Of a stretch of DNA of 64,000 nucleotides, positions 53,961 to 63,876 are shown piece after piece; position 1 is the stretch's first letter, and each line of letters opens with the position of its first letter. Made by a program: the position numbers and the translations under genes. The notes below the pieces were generated by a model. That model searched no databases. It was given only the letters and a program-made list of their open reading frames with translations, and was not told the DNA's origin. The DNA comes from Pseudomonas duriflava (GTDB taxonomy: Bacteria; Pseudomonadota; Gammaproteobacteria; Pseudomonadales; Pseudomonadaceae). Where the stretch lies: positions 289,096-353,095 of the forward strand of contig NZ_VLKY01000005.1 of NCBI RefSeq assembly GCF_007830155.1, in the 5' to 3' direction.

Positions 53961-54006
53961 AACTAAAAAGGGCCAGCTCCTTATAAGGAGCTGGCCCTTT
54001 TTAGTT
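53961..54006 (-). terminator. 46-base perfect palindrome serving as otsA terminator
   Basis: Two exact 23-base arms meet without a loop: AACTAAAAAGGGCCAGCTCC continues to TTA, then mirrors. The arms contain an A-run and a T-run, so it should terminate in both directions. It starts 11 bases past the otsA stop. Confidence 0.85.
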
Positions 54007-54017
54007 CAACATACCCT

Positions 54018-55448
54018 TTAGGCGACTGGCGCACCTACTGCTCGAAGCGTAGTCACGGTACCCGCTTCTGCACCTACCTTAACGCTGCGCAAATCCTTCA
54101 AGAAATTATCGCGCCAGGAAGCCAGATCATTCTTGCGGATGATCCGCATCATGTCCTCGTAACGCGTTTTACGTTCCTCAAGGGGCATACGTATCGCACG
54201 ATCCAGCGCTTCAGCCATACCAACGACATCGTAGGGGTTAACAATCAATGCCGAGGTCAGCTCACGCGCTGCGCCAGCAAAGCGCGACAGCACCAGCACA
54301 CCCGGATCTTCTGGGTCCTGTGCTGCCACATACTCTTTTGCGACCAAGTTCATACCGTCGCGCAAAGGTGTCACAAGCCCTACATCAGCGGAGCGGAACA
54401 AGCCCATGATCGTCCTGCGATCGTAGCTTTTGTTGGAATACCGAATGGGTGTCCAGTCCAGCTCTGAGAAACGACCATTGATATGACCCGCCTGAGACTC
54501 AAGCTGCTTACGGATGTTCTGATACGTTTTTACATCAGAGCGTGAGGTCGGTGCGATCTGAATGAACTGTGCGGCCTTGCGATGTTGCGGGAAACGCTCC
54601 AGCAATGTCTCGAAGGCACAGAAACGCTCGACTAACCCCTTTGAGTAATCCAGACGATCAACACTAACAATCGTCTTGTAAGGAATCCCTTCGATACTGC
54701 GGGAGATAAAGTTTCGGCGAGCGCGGTAGGACTCGGCCTGCTTGATAATATCGTCAGGTACCGTCCCAATGGGATAGACGCCCATATGGAAGTTATGACC
54801 ATAGGCCGTCAAGCTACCATCGTTTTCCAGAACACCACGCACTTCACGGGTAATGTAATCCTGAAAGGCTAGCTTGTCGGTATCGGTCTGGAAGCCGACC
54901 AGATCGTAATAGCACAGCGTTTTTAACAGTTCGTTATGTGGCGGAATAGCCGTCAGGATTTCCGACGCTGGGAAAGGAATATGCAAAAAGAAACCGATCC
55001 GATTACGAATGCCGATCATCCGGCACTCCTCGGCAAAAGGAATCAGATGATAGTCATGCACCCAGATGATGTCGTCAGGCTTGAGCAAGGGCTTCAAACG
55101 CTGCGCCATCGACGCATTTACCCGGCGATAGCCGTCATATTCCTCTCGGCTGTAACGCGATAGATCCACGCGGTAATGGAAAATCGGCCACAGCGTTGCA
55201 TTTGAGAAGCCACGGTAATACTGATCATAGTCTCGCTTGTTCAAGCCGAACGTATGGTAAGTAATATTGCCCTGAGTCTGGTTTTTGCCCGGAGGCACCT
55301 CCTCGGCCGTTACGTCACCATTCCAGCCAAACCAAATACCACCCGATTGACGCAAAGCGTCCAGTACCCCTACCGCTAACCCGCCAGTACTTGCCTTACC
55401 CGGCTCAATAGGGGCCACGCGGTTAGAAACCACCACTAAACGGCTCAT
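54018..55448 (-). CDS. otsA: Trehalose-6-phosphate synthase OtsA
   Basis: A 476-residue family 20 glycosyltransferase that makes trehalose-6-phosphate from UDP-glucose and glucose-6-phosphate. The N-terminus [15 protein letters not shown], the [10 protein letters not shown] motif and the substrate-contact segment [15 protein letters not shown] are typical. The start overlaps the otsB stop (ATGA). The pair makes trehalose for osmotic and desiccation stress. Confidence 0.94.
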   Translation of the reverse strand: MSRLVVVSNRVAPIEPGKASTGGLAVGVLDALRQSGGIWFGWNGDVTAEEVPPGKNQTQGNITYHTFGLNKRDYDQYYRGFSNATLWPIFHYRVDLSRYSREEYDGYRRVNASMAQRLKPLLKPDDIIWVHDYHLIPFAEECRMIGIRNRIGFFLHIPFPASEILTAIPPHNELLKTLCYYDLVGFQTDTDKLAFQDYITREVRGVLENDGSLTAYGHNFHMGVYPIGTVPDDIIKQAESYRARRNFISRSIEGIPYKTIVSVDRLDYSKGLVERFCAFETLLERFPQHRKAAQFIQIAPTSRSDVKTYQNIRKQLESQAGHINGRFSELDWTPIRYSNKSYDRRTIMGLFRSADVGLVTPLRDGMNLVAKEYVAAQDPEDPGVLVLSRFAGAARELTSALIVNPYDVVGMAEALDRAIRMPLEERKTRYEDMMRIIRKNDLASWRDNFLKDLRSVKVGAEAGTVTTLRAVGAPVA

Positions 55449-56221
55449 GTCATTTCCTCTTGTTGTATGTGTGGGTCGTCAGCCAGTTGCGCCAGACCAC
55501 ACAGCCAATCCGCAACAGCCTCGACCGATTCCAGTCGCTGCTGAGCCAGGGTCGAGCCTTCACCGATCTTGATGGAAAGGCCTCCTAATGCATTCACGAC
55601 CTCGAAGCCTGCCTCATCGGTAAGGTCGTCTCCCAAGAACACGGGCAAACGACCTGCAAAGGGTGTTTCCCCCATGAATGTACGAATGACAGCCCCTTTA
55701 CTAGCCCCTTTCGGCTTTAGCTCGAACACGCATTTGCCGGGCTGCAGAGTTAGTTGATCGGGATAGCGCGTCACGAACGACTCTGCAATACACCGCGTTT
55801 CACTTTCGAGCTCCGGTGCCTGCCGGTAATGCAAGGCGAACGCCATACCTTTACTTTCGAGATACAACTGCGGATACGGTTCGAGCGCAGCGCTCAACTC
55901 GGACGCGATCCGGGTTAGTACGTCTGTATCCAAAGCCAGCCGATGCAGGGTGCCAGCAAAATCGCGGCGCTCGGCACCATGCACACCGGCGGCAGGTAGC
56001 GTTAGAGGTTTGATCAAGCGGTCAATATCATCAAGGCAGCGCCCTGAGACAACCGTTACAGGAATACCTTGGCGAGAGAGTCGATCAATAGCGGAAAGAG
56101 TTTTTTCAGGAATAAAGACTTGCTCGGGGCGGGGCTGTATAGCAGCGAGCGTTCCGTCCAGATCTAAAAACAACGCACATTGGTGCACGGGTACAGGTAA
56201 AGCGAACTCTAAAGTAGTCAT
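55445..56221 (-). CDS. otsB: Trehalose-6-phosphate phosphatase OtsB
   Basis: A 258-residue HAD phosphatase. Motif I is FLDLDGTLAAI (nucleophile and acid aspartates), TVVSGR is motif II, and motif IV is FLGDDLTDEAGFEV. It removes the phosphate from trehalose-6-phosphate. It precedes and overlaps otsA by four bases, the order otsB-otsA on the transcript. The acidic protein gene is divergent from it at 56390. Confidence 0.93.
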   Translation of the reverse strand: MTTLEFALPVPVHQCALFLDLDGTLAAIQPRPEQVFIPEKTLSAIDRLSRQGIPVTVVSGRCLDDIDRLIKPLTLPAAGVHGAERRDFAGTLHRLALDTDVLTRIASELSAALEPYPQLYLESKGMAFALHYRQAPELESETRCIAESFVTRYPDQLTLQPGKCVFELKPKGASKGAVIRTFMGETPFAGRLPVFLGDDLTDEAGFEVVNALGGLSIKIGEGSTLAQQRLESVEAVADWLCGLAQLADDPHIQQEEMT

Positions 56222-56389
56222 ATGAAATGTGACCCCAGATTTCCTCTATCGTTCGCAGGGTCTTTCCTTAAACGCCTGCCCCCCTAAACCTTGCAGGCCT
56301 ATCTTCAGGCAAAGGAATCCCCCCGCCGGAATGGAGTCACACCTACATGCCCCGAATTCCGGGATGAATGACGTGATAAGGAGGCGCTC

Positions 56390-56920
56390 ATGAAAAAGCC
56401 TGAGACTAACCCCAACCCTTTACCCATTGATGACAATGAAGACCGCATGGGCGGTATGAAGGAGCTCGATTTCAACGATGAGCTCTTTCATGGCAAGGAT
56501 CGCGGCGAACGGACCGAGGAAGATTACGAAGGACAGTTCCCTCCCGAACGCGTCAGCGAAGCAGGCATGACGGAAGGTGAAACAGTCGATCACCATGTCA
56601 CCATGGACGACCTCACCCCCGAAACACTGCTAGATGATACTGGTGCACGCAATCCGGAGGAGTACGGTGACGCCTGGCCGGTTGATAAAGAGCTGACCGT
56701 AGTTGATAGCAGCGATATTGGCGGTGGCGTTGGGATGGACGAGGCGGAAATGGGCCGTACACTTCCCCTTGACGGCGAAGCCTGGGATGGTAACGCAGAT
56801 GAACCCAACGAAACGGACGTTCGCCGGGCTGAAAAATCAGCGGATCTCGATGCCACAGACCAAGATATCACTCAGCCCGCTGACGATTTCGACTTGAACG
56901 AGAAAAAGCCCGGGCACTAA
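56390..56920 (+). CDS. Highly acidic hydrophilic protein, probably stress related
   Basis: A 176-residue protein very rich in Asp, Glu, Gly and Pro, with no signal peptide, membrane segment or Cys. It looks disordered. Segments such as DNEDRMGGMKELDFNDELF and MDDLTPETLLDDTGARNPEE may be conserved repeats of Pseudomonas proteins sometimes labelled serine kinase/phosphatase or HPr-related, labels not supported by motifs here. A strong AAGGAGG ribosome site precedes it. Divergence from the trehalose genes suggests an osmotic or desiccation role; this is inference. Confidence 0.68.
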   Translation: MKKPETNPNPLPIDDNEDRMGGMKELDFNDELFHGKDRGERTEEDYEGQFPPERVSEAGMTEGETVDHHVTMDDLTPETLLDDTGARNPEEYGDAWPVDKELTVVDSSDIGGGVGMDEAEMGRTLPLDGEAWDGNADEPNETDVRRAEKSADLDATDQDITQPADDFDLNEKKPGH

Positions 56921-57373
56921 TTAGTCCAGCAGCGTGCAGGCCATGACCAATGCATCTTCACGGCCACCCGCCGCCGGATAGTAATCGCGGCGGCGACCGA
57001 TCTCATTGAAGCCATAGCGCTCATAGAGCCGGTAAGCCGCCTGATTGCTCTCGCGCACCTCTAGAAAGCACTCATTGGCCTTGGCTTCTCTAGCCTTGGA
57101 CATCAAGTGCTCTAGCAGTCGATACCCAAGCCCCCGCCCCTGGCTTTCCGGCTTGATAGTAATGTTCAATAGGTGTGCCTCGTCAAGAATGACGTTAATC
57201 ACTCCATGACCAACTTGCTGCTCCCCTTCGAACATCACCCAACAATCATAAGATTTGAGCCCATCCTGAAAAATGCCCCGGGTCCAGGGATGACTGAACG
57301 CGGCGTACTCAATTTTGAGTACGGTATTGAGATCGGCCTCAATCATAGGCCGGAAACGAATAGAGTCAGTCAT
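56921..57373 (-). CDS. rimI: RimI, ribosomal protein S18-alanine N-acetyltransferase
   Basis: A 150-residue GNAT acetyltransferase that acetylates the N-terminus of ribosomal protein S18. The acetyl-CoA loop is PESQGRGLGYRLLEHLM, and ECFLEVRESNQAAYRLYERYGF is the C-terminal GNAT motif. The start at 57373 overlaps the stop of the upstream gene (ATGA). It converges on the acidic protein gene with no gap. Confidence 0.9.
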   Translation of the reverse strand: MTDSIRFRPMIEADLNTVLKIEYAAFSHPWTRGIFQDGLKSYDCWVMFEGEQQVGHGVINVILDEAHLLNITIKPESQGRGLGYRLLEHLMSKAREAKANECFLEVRESNQAAYRLYERYGFNEIGRRRDYYPAAGGREDALVMACTLLD

Positions 57374-58149
57374 TTTGCATCGGTCCAACGGGGTCTTAGT
57401 CGCTTCATGGCTTGCCAAACGTCTGCCTTTAGCCTCGGTTCTTCTAGTAGCGCTTCAAGTCCCGGCACTATCCAGGCAGAGCCTAAACTGTCCAGCCGGG
57501 CCTCCTGGCATTCGATTTTCAGTGCCTCATCAGCGGCGAAGCGGGTAGCCGCGCTGCCCATGAGCCAGAGGCAAAGACTGGGGTGCTGCTCCTGATACGA
57601 AGCCACTACGCTTTGCACAAAGCTCCGGGCTTCGGCAGGCCCCTGATCCACGCTTGTCGCCCCCGCCAGAATTGGCCAGCGGATCGGCTCGCCAATCGCT
57701 TGTGGGCTGTCTGGCAGTCCTGCTGCACGTAGCATGTTCCGAAGCAGGATATACGCTGGCTCACGCCCCGCCAATGAAGCGCCTGTAGGCAAGTCCACTA
57801 GCAGTAAACACCCGCCAGCACGTAATAGTTGCAGGGTAAAGCGCGGCGGTGCCTCCCGCTTTACCGGCTCGGCCGCTACCGGAGCCGGCTCAGGATCGGG
57901 CTTAGCCGCACGAACCTGAGAAATTTTAGGCAACTCAGGACGCACCGGCCGAGCTACTGCCGGAGTAGCCGCTACAGCGGCTGGCTGCTCGGTTGCTGTC
58001 TCAGAAGGTAATGCCGTAACCGGCTGCGCGTCGAAACTCAAGAGCTCCGGCCGCGACGGTGCGGCGAAAGGTAACTCCATCCTCGGTAGCCAAACGTCCA
58101 CCTGCATGGCGCGCAGATAGGCGCGGCGTCGCGCTTCGGCCATCATCAC
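57370..58149 (-). CDS. holD: Probable DNA polymerase III psi subunit (pseudomonad HolD equivalent)
   Basis: A 259-residue protein with an N-terminal conserved stretch (YLRAMQVDVWLPR), a Pro/Ala-rich linker (about 40-100) and a folded C-terminal half (FTLQLLRAGGCLLLVDLP ... LCLWLMGSAATRFA). It lies directly upstream of rimI and overlaps it by four bases, the same position that holD has in E. coli. From memory, the P. aeruginosa psi subunit was assigned to the gene in this position. The start codon is uncertain (GTG or one of two ATGs at 58149-58143). The sequence has little visible similarity to E. coli HolD. Confidence 0.65.
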   Translation of the reverse strand: MMMAEARRRAYLRAMQVDVWLPRMELPFAAPSRPELLSFDAQPVTALPSETATEQPAAVAATPAVARPVRPELPKISQVRAAKPDPEPAPVAAEPVKREAPPRFTLQLLRAGGCLLLVDLPTGASLAGREPAYILLRNMLRAAGLPDSPQAIGEPIRWPILAGATSVDQGPAEARSFVQSVVASYQEQHPSLCLWLMGSAATRFAADEALKIECQEARLDSLGSAWIVPGLEALLEEPRLKADVWQAMKRLRPRWTDAK

Positions 58150-58362
58150 ACGTGTTCTGCCAACAGAAAAAAAGTCATACAGCTCATCAATTGCCGACGC
58201 CCAGTAACGGCGCCATTAGGAAAGTGATTATCGCGTGCCTTGCTTCTAACGAAAAGGCCAAAGCGCGCCTGTTCTGCAAACCAAACGACCATGTGTCAAA
58301 CGCTACCGTCAGCTCAAGGCCTTTGCAGTACAATCGCGGCTTTTTGTGCAGACGGCCTTGCC

Positions 58363-59625
58363 ATGATCGATCCCAAGCGCGTCCTTCGCGCTCTTGCCGA
58401 ACATTGGGCGCACCTCGACCCGCTGTGTGAGCATTTCGACAGCGGCACGCTAAGCCTTGTCGAGCTGCGTGCGCGGCTCAGCGCCCAGCTCCCGGATAGC
58501 ACCCCTGCTGACATCACAGCCCTGCTCGATAGCTGGATTCGCCTGGACATTCTGGTTCCGGTCGCGAAAAGCCCAAACCGCTTTGAGCTCAACGCCCAAA
58601 TTCATGACTTTCTGGGTTACTTGCGTCGCGAGCACCGCCTGGGACTATGTCTAGAAATTGAGGCATACCTTCGCCACCTGGAACGACTGGCCAGTCACAT
58701 TCAGGAAGCCTTCGACATGCGCGACGGCAATGAGCTGGCTCGTCAGCTACGCCTGCTCGATATGCGTGTACGCGATGTTCTGAAAAAACTCACCAACGAT
58801 GAACATGCCTTGGTCGGTGTGGCTGAACGCGCCAAGACCAGTGATCGGCAAATTCCCCTGCGCCAACGGTACGCTGAAGTATTGGCTACCTGGGACGAAT
58901 ACGTCGAGCCGATGATTCAATTGGTTTCAGCCGATGGGGTGTTTGAAAAAGGCGTTCATCGTGTAGAACATGTTTTGCTACGCCTGATGAGCGAGCAGCA
59001 TCGTCTGGGCCAACTGGTCGACGATGACCTTTTGCTGCGCACCCATGCTCGAATTCTGGAAATGCAAACCACAGCGCAACTTTCTTTGCGGCGTGCCCGC
59101 GAATTACTGCTACCGCTTCGCGAAGAAGCCCGTCGGCATAATGCGGTTACCCGTGGAGCCGCCTTGGCACTGGCAGCAATTCGCCGGAAGGGATTGGACG
59201 CGGTACCACAGGCCGCTCTACCGCTCTTTAGCCGGCCACAGAGCGTCTTTCTCGGTACAGCGTCACAAGTAGAAAGCTATGTCTATGCTCTGGCACGTTT
59301 CGAGCCCAAACCCGCCCAATTTCCCAAGGCCAGCGAGACACGCAAGGACGCAGCCAAACCCTTGGCGCCGCGCACTGCACGCGAAATGCTGGAGCGCTGC
59401 CAACAGGCGTTACCCCTGCCTGATCTGATGGTTTGGCTACTGGATCAAGAACCCGAGGGCGCCACCGATGAGCTGCTCTACTGGTTTTCTCGCTTGTCCC
59501 GCGACACCCGTTTCCGGCGCACGCGCCTGACACGCCGTGACTACGATACCGCTGAGCACCGGATCAGCCTGTGCTCTTTCGCCCTCTCCGACCGAGACAC
59601 TGCGAGCGACACCCATGCATCTTGA
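58363..59625 (+). CDS. mksF: MksF, kleisin-like subunit of the MksBEF condensin
   Basis: A 420-residue protein: winged-helix N-terminus (VLRALAEHWAHLDPLCEHFD), helical middle (LRRARELLLPLREEARRHN) and a C-terminal winged helix. This is the kleisin pattern of MukF/MksF. It bridges the two SMC heads of MksB and helps to fold and separate chromosomes. The start at 58363 was chosen by the MIDPKRVLRAL start; the frame extends upstream without a ribosome site. It overlaps mksE by 11 bases. Confidence 0.85.
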   Translation: MIDPKRVLRALAEHWAHLDPLCEHFDSGTLSLVELRARLSAQLPDSTPADITALLDSWIRLDILVPVAKSPNRFELNAQIHDFLGYLRREHRLGLCLEIEAYLRHLERLASHIQEAFDMRDGNELARQLRLLDMRVRDVLKKLTNDEHALVGVAERAKTSDRQIPLRQRYAEVLATWDEYVEPMIQLVSADGVFEKGVHRVEHVLLRLMSEQHRLGQLVDDDLLLRTHARILEMQTTAQLSLRRARELLLPLREEARRHNAVTRGAALALAAIRRKGLDAVPQAALPLFSRPQSVFLGTASQVESYVYALARFEPKPAQFPKASETRKDAAKPLAPRTAREMLERCQQALPLPDLMVWLLDQEPEGATDELLYWFSRLSRDTRFRRTRLTRRDYDTAEHRISLCSFALSDRDTASDTHAS

Positions 59626-60286
59626 TTTAACCGAACTTTCTCTGCTCACCCCGATTTTTCGCGAGCTGCTTAAAGGCTTCCATATCAGCCGGCGCGACCC
59701 GGAGCTATACGCCCAGCTTTCCAACCTTCAAGACGCCTATCGTGCCTTGTTCAAGGCCCTTGGTTTCGAGCTGGTGTGCGACACGCGTGGCTTCTACTAC
59801 TTTGTCCCGGACCAGATGGGCACGCAGGTCAACAAGACAGCTCAACGCTTGGCCTTATTTACCTTCATCATGGTCGAGCACCTTGCTGACCAGGGACGCG
59901 ACCCGTTAGCCGTGCTCGACGGTGGCAGCCTGGGCCGCGATGAGCTTCCACCACTTCTGGAAAAGTACCGTGACCTTTTCTTACAAGCCGAAGTGCAAAC
60001 CCAAGACGAGTTGGAAGAAAAAATTCTCCGTCGCCTAGCACAATTGGGCTTTGCCTCTGAAGACAACGGCCTCTATCGTTTTCTGCCACCCATGCACCGC
60101 TTCCTGGACGTCTGCTTGGCTGTCCAACAGGACCGGGACCTGGCCGCTACCCTGCATAGCGACCTGCCGTTACCTGTCCCTACGCTGGTTGACGATGAGA
60201 CGGAGCTTTCTCCCTTACTGAACGAAGACGATGAATTAAGCCGGGCCGTCGCTGAAGAGCGCGCCTATCAGGAGGCCGAAGTATGA
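59615..60286 (+). CDS. mksE: MksE, accessory subunit of the MksBEF condensin
   Basis: A 223-residue KITE-type protein with two winged-helix parts (LLTPIFRELLKGFHISRRDP ... FYYFVPDQMG; LLEKYRDLFLQAEVQ ... GLYRFLPPMHRFLD). It binds MksF and regulates the SMC ATPase. The start at 59615 lies within the last bases of mksF; the end overlaps mksB by four bases. Tight overlaps indicate one operon. Confidence 0.83.
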   Translation: MHLDLTELSLLTPIFRELLKGFHISRRDPELYAQLSNLQDAYRALFKALGFELVCDTRGFYYFVPDQMGTQVNKTAQRLALFTFIMVEHLADQGRDPLAVLDGGSLGRDELPPLLEKYRDLFLQAEVQTQDELEEKILRRLAQLGFASEDNGLYRFLPPMHRFLDVCLAVQQDRDLAATLHSDLPLPVPTLVDDETELSPLLNEDDELSRAVAEERAYQEAEV

Positions 60287-63090
60287 GCCAAACCCGTTAC
60301 GGCATTCGCCGCTTTGCCCTGCTTAATACCGCCGGTTATAGCTTGGGTCTCTTTCCGCTAGAGCATCCACTATCCGTCTATGGAGCCAATAACCTCGGCA
60401 AGAGCGCCTCAATCAACGCGCTTCAGTTCCCTATTCTGGCACGCATGTCAGATATGAGCTTTGGCAAATACAACCTGGAGCAATCGCGCAAATTCTATTT
60501 TTCGTCCGACACCAGCTACATATTGGTCGAACTCTCATTGTCCCATGGCCCTCATGTCATTGGCGTGGTGGGACGTGGACCGGGCGGCGGCTTCGGCCAT
60601 CAGTTCTTTGCCTATGCCGGTGCGCTAGACCTGGCCCATTATCAAAAGAACGGCACCTGTCTACGCCAGCGCGAGCTATTCAAAAACCTGGAACGTGAAG
60701 GCATCAAAGCTTATGAGGTCAAACCCGAAGAGCTGCGTCGGTTACTGGTAGGTGGGCATACCTCCATCCCACTGGACCTGACCCTCATTCCGCTGCGCTC
60801 CACCAGCGAGCAAAGCCTCAAGACCTTCCGCGCCCTGTTTATTAACCTTCTGCACATGCGGGAAATCACAGCCGCCAAGCTCAAGCAACTCTTCTTGGAC
60901 GCCTTTGAGCACAGCCTACGTTCTGGCAGTGTCGACTACATTGCCGCAACTGAAGAAGCATTCCGTGATGTTCGCCGTATGGAGCAGGATTACCAGGCAC
61001 TAATAACAGCTGGCCCGCTGGTTGAGGCTCTAGCCAACGGTATGCAACAGCGCGACCGTTTGCGCGGCAAGCTACATCGCTTATCCCCCCTGCTTGATGG
61101 CCTGTTAAGCACATGGCAGAGCTACTCAGAAGACCGTCGCGATGAACTCGTTGGCCAAGCTGAGCACTTCCGCACAGAGCAGGATCGCCTGCAAAACACG
61201 CAGCGCAACAGCACCCAGGAGATGATGCGCTTGGAACGCCAGTTGAGCGACATCCAACGCTGGTTAGGTGAATTATCCGTCTTAAAAAACCGCTTCGCGT
61301 TGGTCACCTCTGCTGATCAACTTGAACAGCAATTGCTGGCTGCCAAAGATGCCCACGACGAGTTGGCAGGTGCGCTGTCCCAGTCACGCCAGTTCAGCAG
61401 TGACGATCTCGACGAACGCGTCCGCGAGCTGGAAAAGCGTCTTAAACTGCTTCGTCAACAGCTCGATCATGCGGACAATAATAGCTATGCTCGGCTGCGT
61501 GAAGAGTTTTCTCAACAGGATGTCGACCGTCTGATGCGCCTATTCAATGGCGCACTGTTTAGCCTTCCTTTGGGTGAAAAAGGCATCACTATAGAGGGGG
61601 AGCAGTGGATCAAGACCTTGAATAGTCTACTTGAGGCGTTCAAAGGTGAGCGCTTCGAGGCACCCGGCTTCAGTATTGATCTTTCAACGATCGAAGCGCC
61701 TGCATTACAAGCCCTAGCTGACCGTGCCGCCCTTCGTGAGCAGCGTGACCGGCTAGAACGAGAACTCAAGCAGCTTCAAACTCAAAAGTCCGTTGCAGCC
61801 GATCGTGCCTCCAGCAAGGCACAGTCAGAAAAACTCTACCAGAATGTTCTCGACGCGCAAAAAGGCTTAGAGGATTTTCGCCGCTACCAGACCTTGGCCG
61901 CTCACGAAGCCGAGAAGCTTGAGCAGCTCGCTCAGCTCGAGGCCACTCAAGATGAACTCAAACGCTCTAGCGATGCGTTCACCGAGCGCGTCCAACAGCT
62001 CTCTGCCAAACTTCAACTCATTGCTCGCCAATTGGCCGACCTAGAAGCCAAAAATCGTACGCTTGAGGATGCCCTGCGTCGCCGTCAGTTGTTGCCTAAG
62101 GATCTCCCTCAAGGTCTTCCCTTTATGGAAGCCATCGACGACTCCATGGATAACCTGCTGCCGCTTCTCAACGACTATCAGGATACTTGGCAGGCGCTGC
62201 AGCGCATCGACACACAGATCGAAGCGCTCTATGCGCAGGTTCGCGTAAAAGGCGTCGCCAAGTTCGACAATGAAGAAGACCCCGAGCGCCGCCTCATGCT
62301 GCTCGTGAACGCTTATGCTCATCGCCAGGACGAAGCCCTGACCCTGGCCAAGGCCCGTCGTGCCGCTGTAACTGATATCGCCCGTACGCTACGCAATATC
62401 CGCAACGACTACGATAACCTTGAGCACCAGCTCGGCCTGTTTAACCGTGAAATCAATCGGCGTCAGGTATCCAACCTGGAGAGCTTCCGCATCGTACTGG
62501 CACCAAACAAGGAAGCTCTTAAGCACATCGACCAGATCATCCATAGCGCTGGTCAATATGAAGAAGGCGAAACCCTTTCAGTCTTCGATTTGAGTCAAAG
62601 CGCCGAGCAGGACGCTAAGAACGAAGAGGCCAAAGAATATTTGGCGCGCCTGGTTGCTGCCAACCATAACCAACTAGGCCTAAAGGATTTGTTCGAGCTA
62701 GCCTTTGAAATCACCAAAGTCGGCGGCCAACCTGTCATCCATACCGATATCGATGGCGCAGCCTCTAATGGTACGACGATGACCATCAAGGCGCTGACCA
62801 ACATGTACTTGTTGCTGCACCTGATGGATCGCGAACAGGCCAGCCGCGTCCGCCTCCCCTATTATTTGGATGAAGCGGCTGATATTGATGAGCGCAACCA
62901 GCTTGCCCTAATAGAAACCAGCCGGCAATTAGGGTTCGTTCCGATTTTGGCTAGCGTCAAACCGCAAGTATCGGCTCATGTAGCCATTGACCTTGAAGGT
63001 GGAAGCGGGCCGAACGGTATTTATATTGATGAGGACGACTGGAAATATATTCATCGACGCGAAGAGCAAGTGATAAACGAGCCAGCATAA
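60283..63090 (+). CDS. mksB: MksB, SMC-like ATPase of the MksBEF condensin
   Basis: A 935-residue SMC-like ATPase. Walker A GANNLGKS is at residues 34-41, and the Walker B/D-loop region YYLDEAADIDERN is at about 862. Between them lie long coiled-coil stretches (about residues 250-680) with a short hinge-like region. It is shorter than MukB, as expected for MksB. It is last in the mksFEB operon. No mksG (TOPRIM nuclease) follows, so this is the chromosome-organising form, not a complete Wadjet-type defence set. Confidence 0.88.
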   Translation: MSQTRYGIRRFALLNTAGYSLGLFPLEHPLSVYGANNLGKSASINALQFPILARMSDMSFGKYNLEQSRKFYFSSDTSYILVELSLSHGPHVIGVVGRGPGGGFGHQFFAYAGALDLAHYQKNGTCLRQRELFKNLEREGIKAYEVKPEELRRLLVGGHTSIPLDLTLIPLRSTSEQSLKTFRALFINLLHMREITAAKLKQLFLDAFEHSLRSGSVDYIAATEEAFRDVRRMEQDYQALITAGPLVEALANGMQQRDRLRGKLHRLSPLLDGLLSTWQSYSEDRRDELVGQAEHFRTEQDRLQNTQRNSTQEMMRLERQLSDIQRWLGELSVLKNRFALVTSADQLEQQLLAAKDAHDELAGALSQSRQFSSDDLDERVRELEKRLKLLRQQLDHADNNSYARLREEFSQQDVDRLMRLFNGALFSLPLGEKGITIEGEQWIKTLNSLLEAFKGERFEAPGFSIDLSTIEAPALQALADRAALREQRDRLERELKQLQTQKSVAADRASSKAQSEKLYQNVLDAQKGLEDFRRYQTLAAHEAEKLEQLAQLEATQDELKRSSDAFTERVQQLSAKLQLIARQLADLEAKNRTLEDALRRRQLLPKDLPQGLPFMEAIDDSMDNLLPLLNDYQDTWQALQRIDTQIEALYAQVRVKGVAKFDNEEDPERRLMLLVNAYAHRQDEALTLAKARRAAVTDIARTLRNIRNDYDNLEHQLGLFNREINRRQVSNLESFRIVLAPNKEALKHIDQIIHSAGQYEEGETLSVFDLSQSAEQDAKNEEAKEYLARLVAANHNQLGLKDLFELAFEITKVGGQPVIHTDIDGAASNGTTMTIKALTNMYLLLHLMDREQASRVRLPYYLDEAADIDERNQLALIETSRQLGFVPILASVKPQVSAHVAIDLEGGSGPNGIYIDEDDWKYIHRREEQVINEPA

Positions 63091-63716
63091 CAGCAAGAGG
63101 TGGATAGGCTTGCTCTACCCACCCCTCTCACACACGCACTACCCATCATGATTTTTAACGGCTTTCCCAATCCCACTCATTGAACAGCAAAGGTGTGGTT
63201 GGGCAATGTAAGCCAGCCAATATCCGCTAACAGAGTGGGACAGATAACTTTTTTTGAAAGAAACAGTTATGCAGCTCCCGCTTTTGAACAGCGCGGGGTT
63301 GATGGTTACACACCACGAGTTGTTTCTGACTGCATAGGCGCGCATAGCTCAATCCAATATGAACAAGCATCCGGTTCTTCTCTGAACTAAGCTCCAGGGC
63401 TGACTCTTTCTACCATCAAACCGAATCCCATTTCAGCGCCTGACCTACCTGTCAGCAAAGCGGGCTGACCTTTAGCCTGGGCGGCAGATTTGTACGGCTT
63501 GAGAGCAGTGGTATTAACGTTGTTGGCCCAACTCTAGGCACTACTGTTAAAGCAGAGGCCCTATCACCAATCCATAGCCAGCCCATTAACTCTTAAGATC
63601 AAGTCCTGGCACTGCAATAGAGACTTAGCCAAAACGTTGGTATAGCCATGCTGTCTGGCTTGGAACCTGCTCCAAATTTGGCCGCCCTTGCCGCTCAGTT
63701 CTGGGCTCTGAAAAGA
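63091..63716. other. 626-base gap between mksB and the rRNA terminator
   Basis: No supported gene. Some frames are open for 60-130 codons but run into rRNA or lack domains. On the minus strand a stretch ending near 63564 is open but unrecognised. Confidence 0.45.
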
Positions 63717-63750
63717 CAAAACCCCCGGGCCGTTAGGCCTGGGGGTTTTG
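63717..63750 (-). terminator. rRNA operon terminator
   Basis: Long stem CAAAACCCCC... / ...GGGGGTTTTG around a GTTA loop with one internal mismatch, just downstream of the 5S gene on the minus strand. Confidence 0.9.
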
Positions 63751-63759
63751 GGTATAGGT

Positions 63760-63876
63760 GCTTGACGATGACCTACTCTCACATGGGGAGGCCCCACACT
63801 ACCATCGGCGATGCTTTGTTTCACTTCTGAGTTCGGAATGGGATCAGGTGGTTCCAGAGCTCTATAGTCGTCAAGC
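63760..63876 (-). rRNA. rrf: 5S ribosomal RNA
   Basis: A 117-base 5S gene on the minus strand. The ends GCTTGACGA and CATCGTCAAGC pair, and the body carries the usual GAACCACCTGATCCCATTCC, GAACTCAGAAGTGAAAC and CCCATGTGAGAGTAGG elements of pseudomonad 5S RNA. Exact ends may differ by a base or two. Confidence 0.95.
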
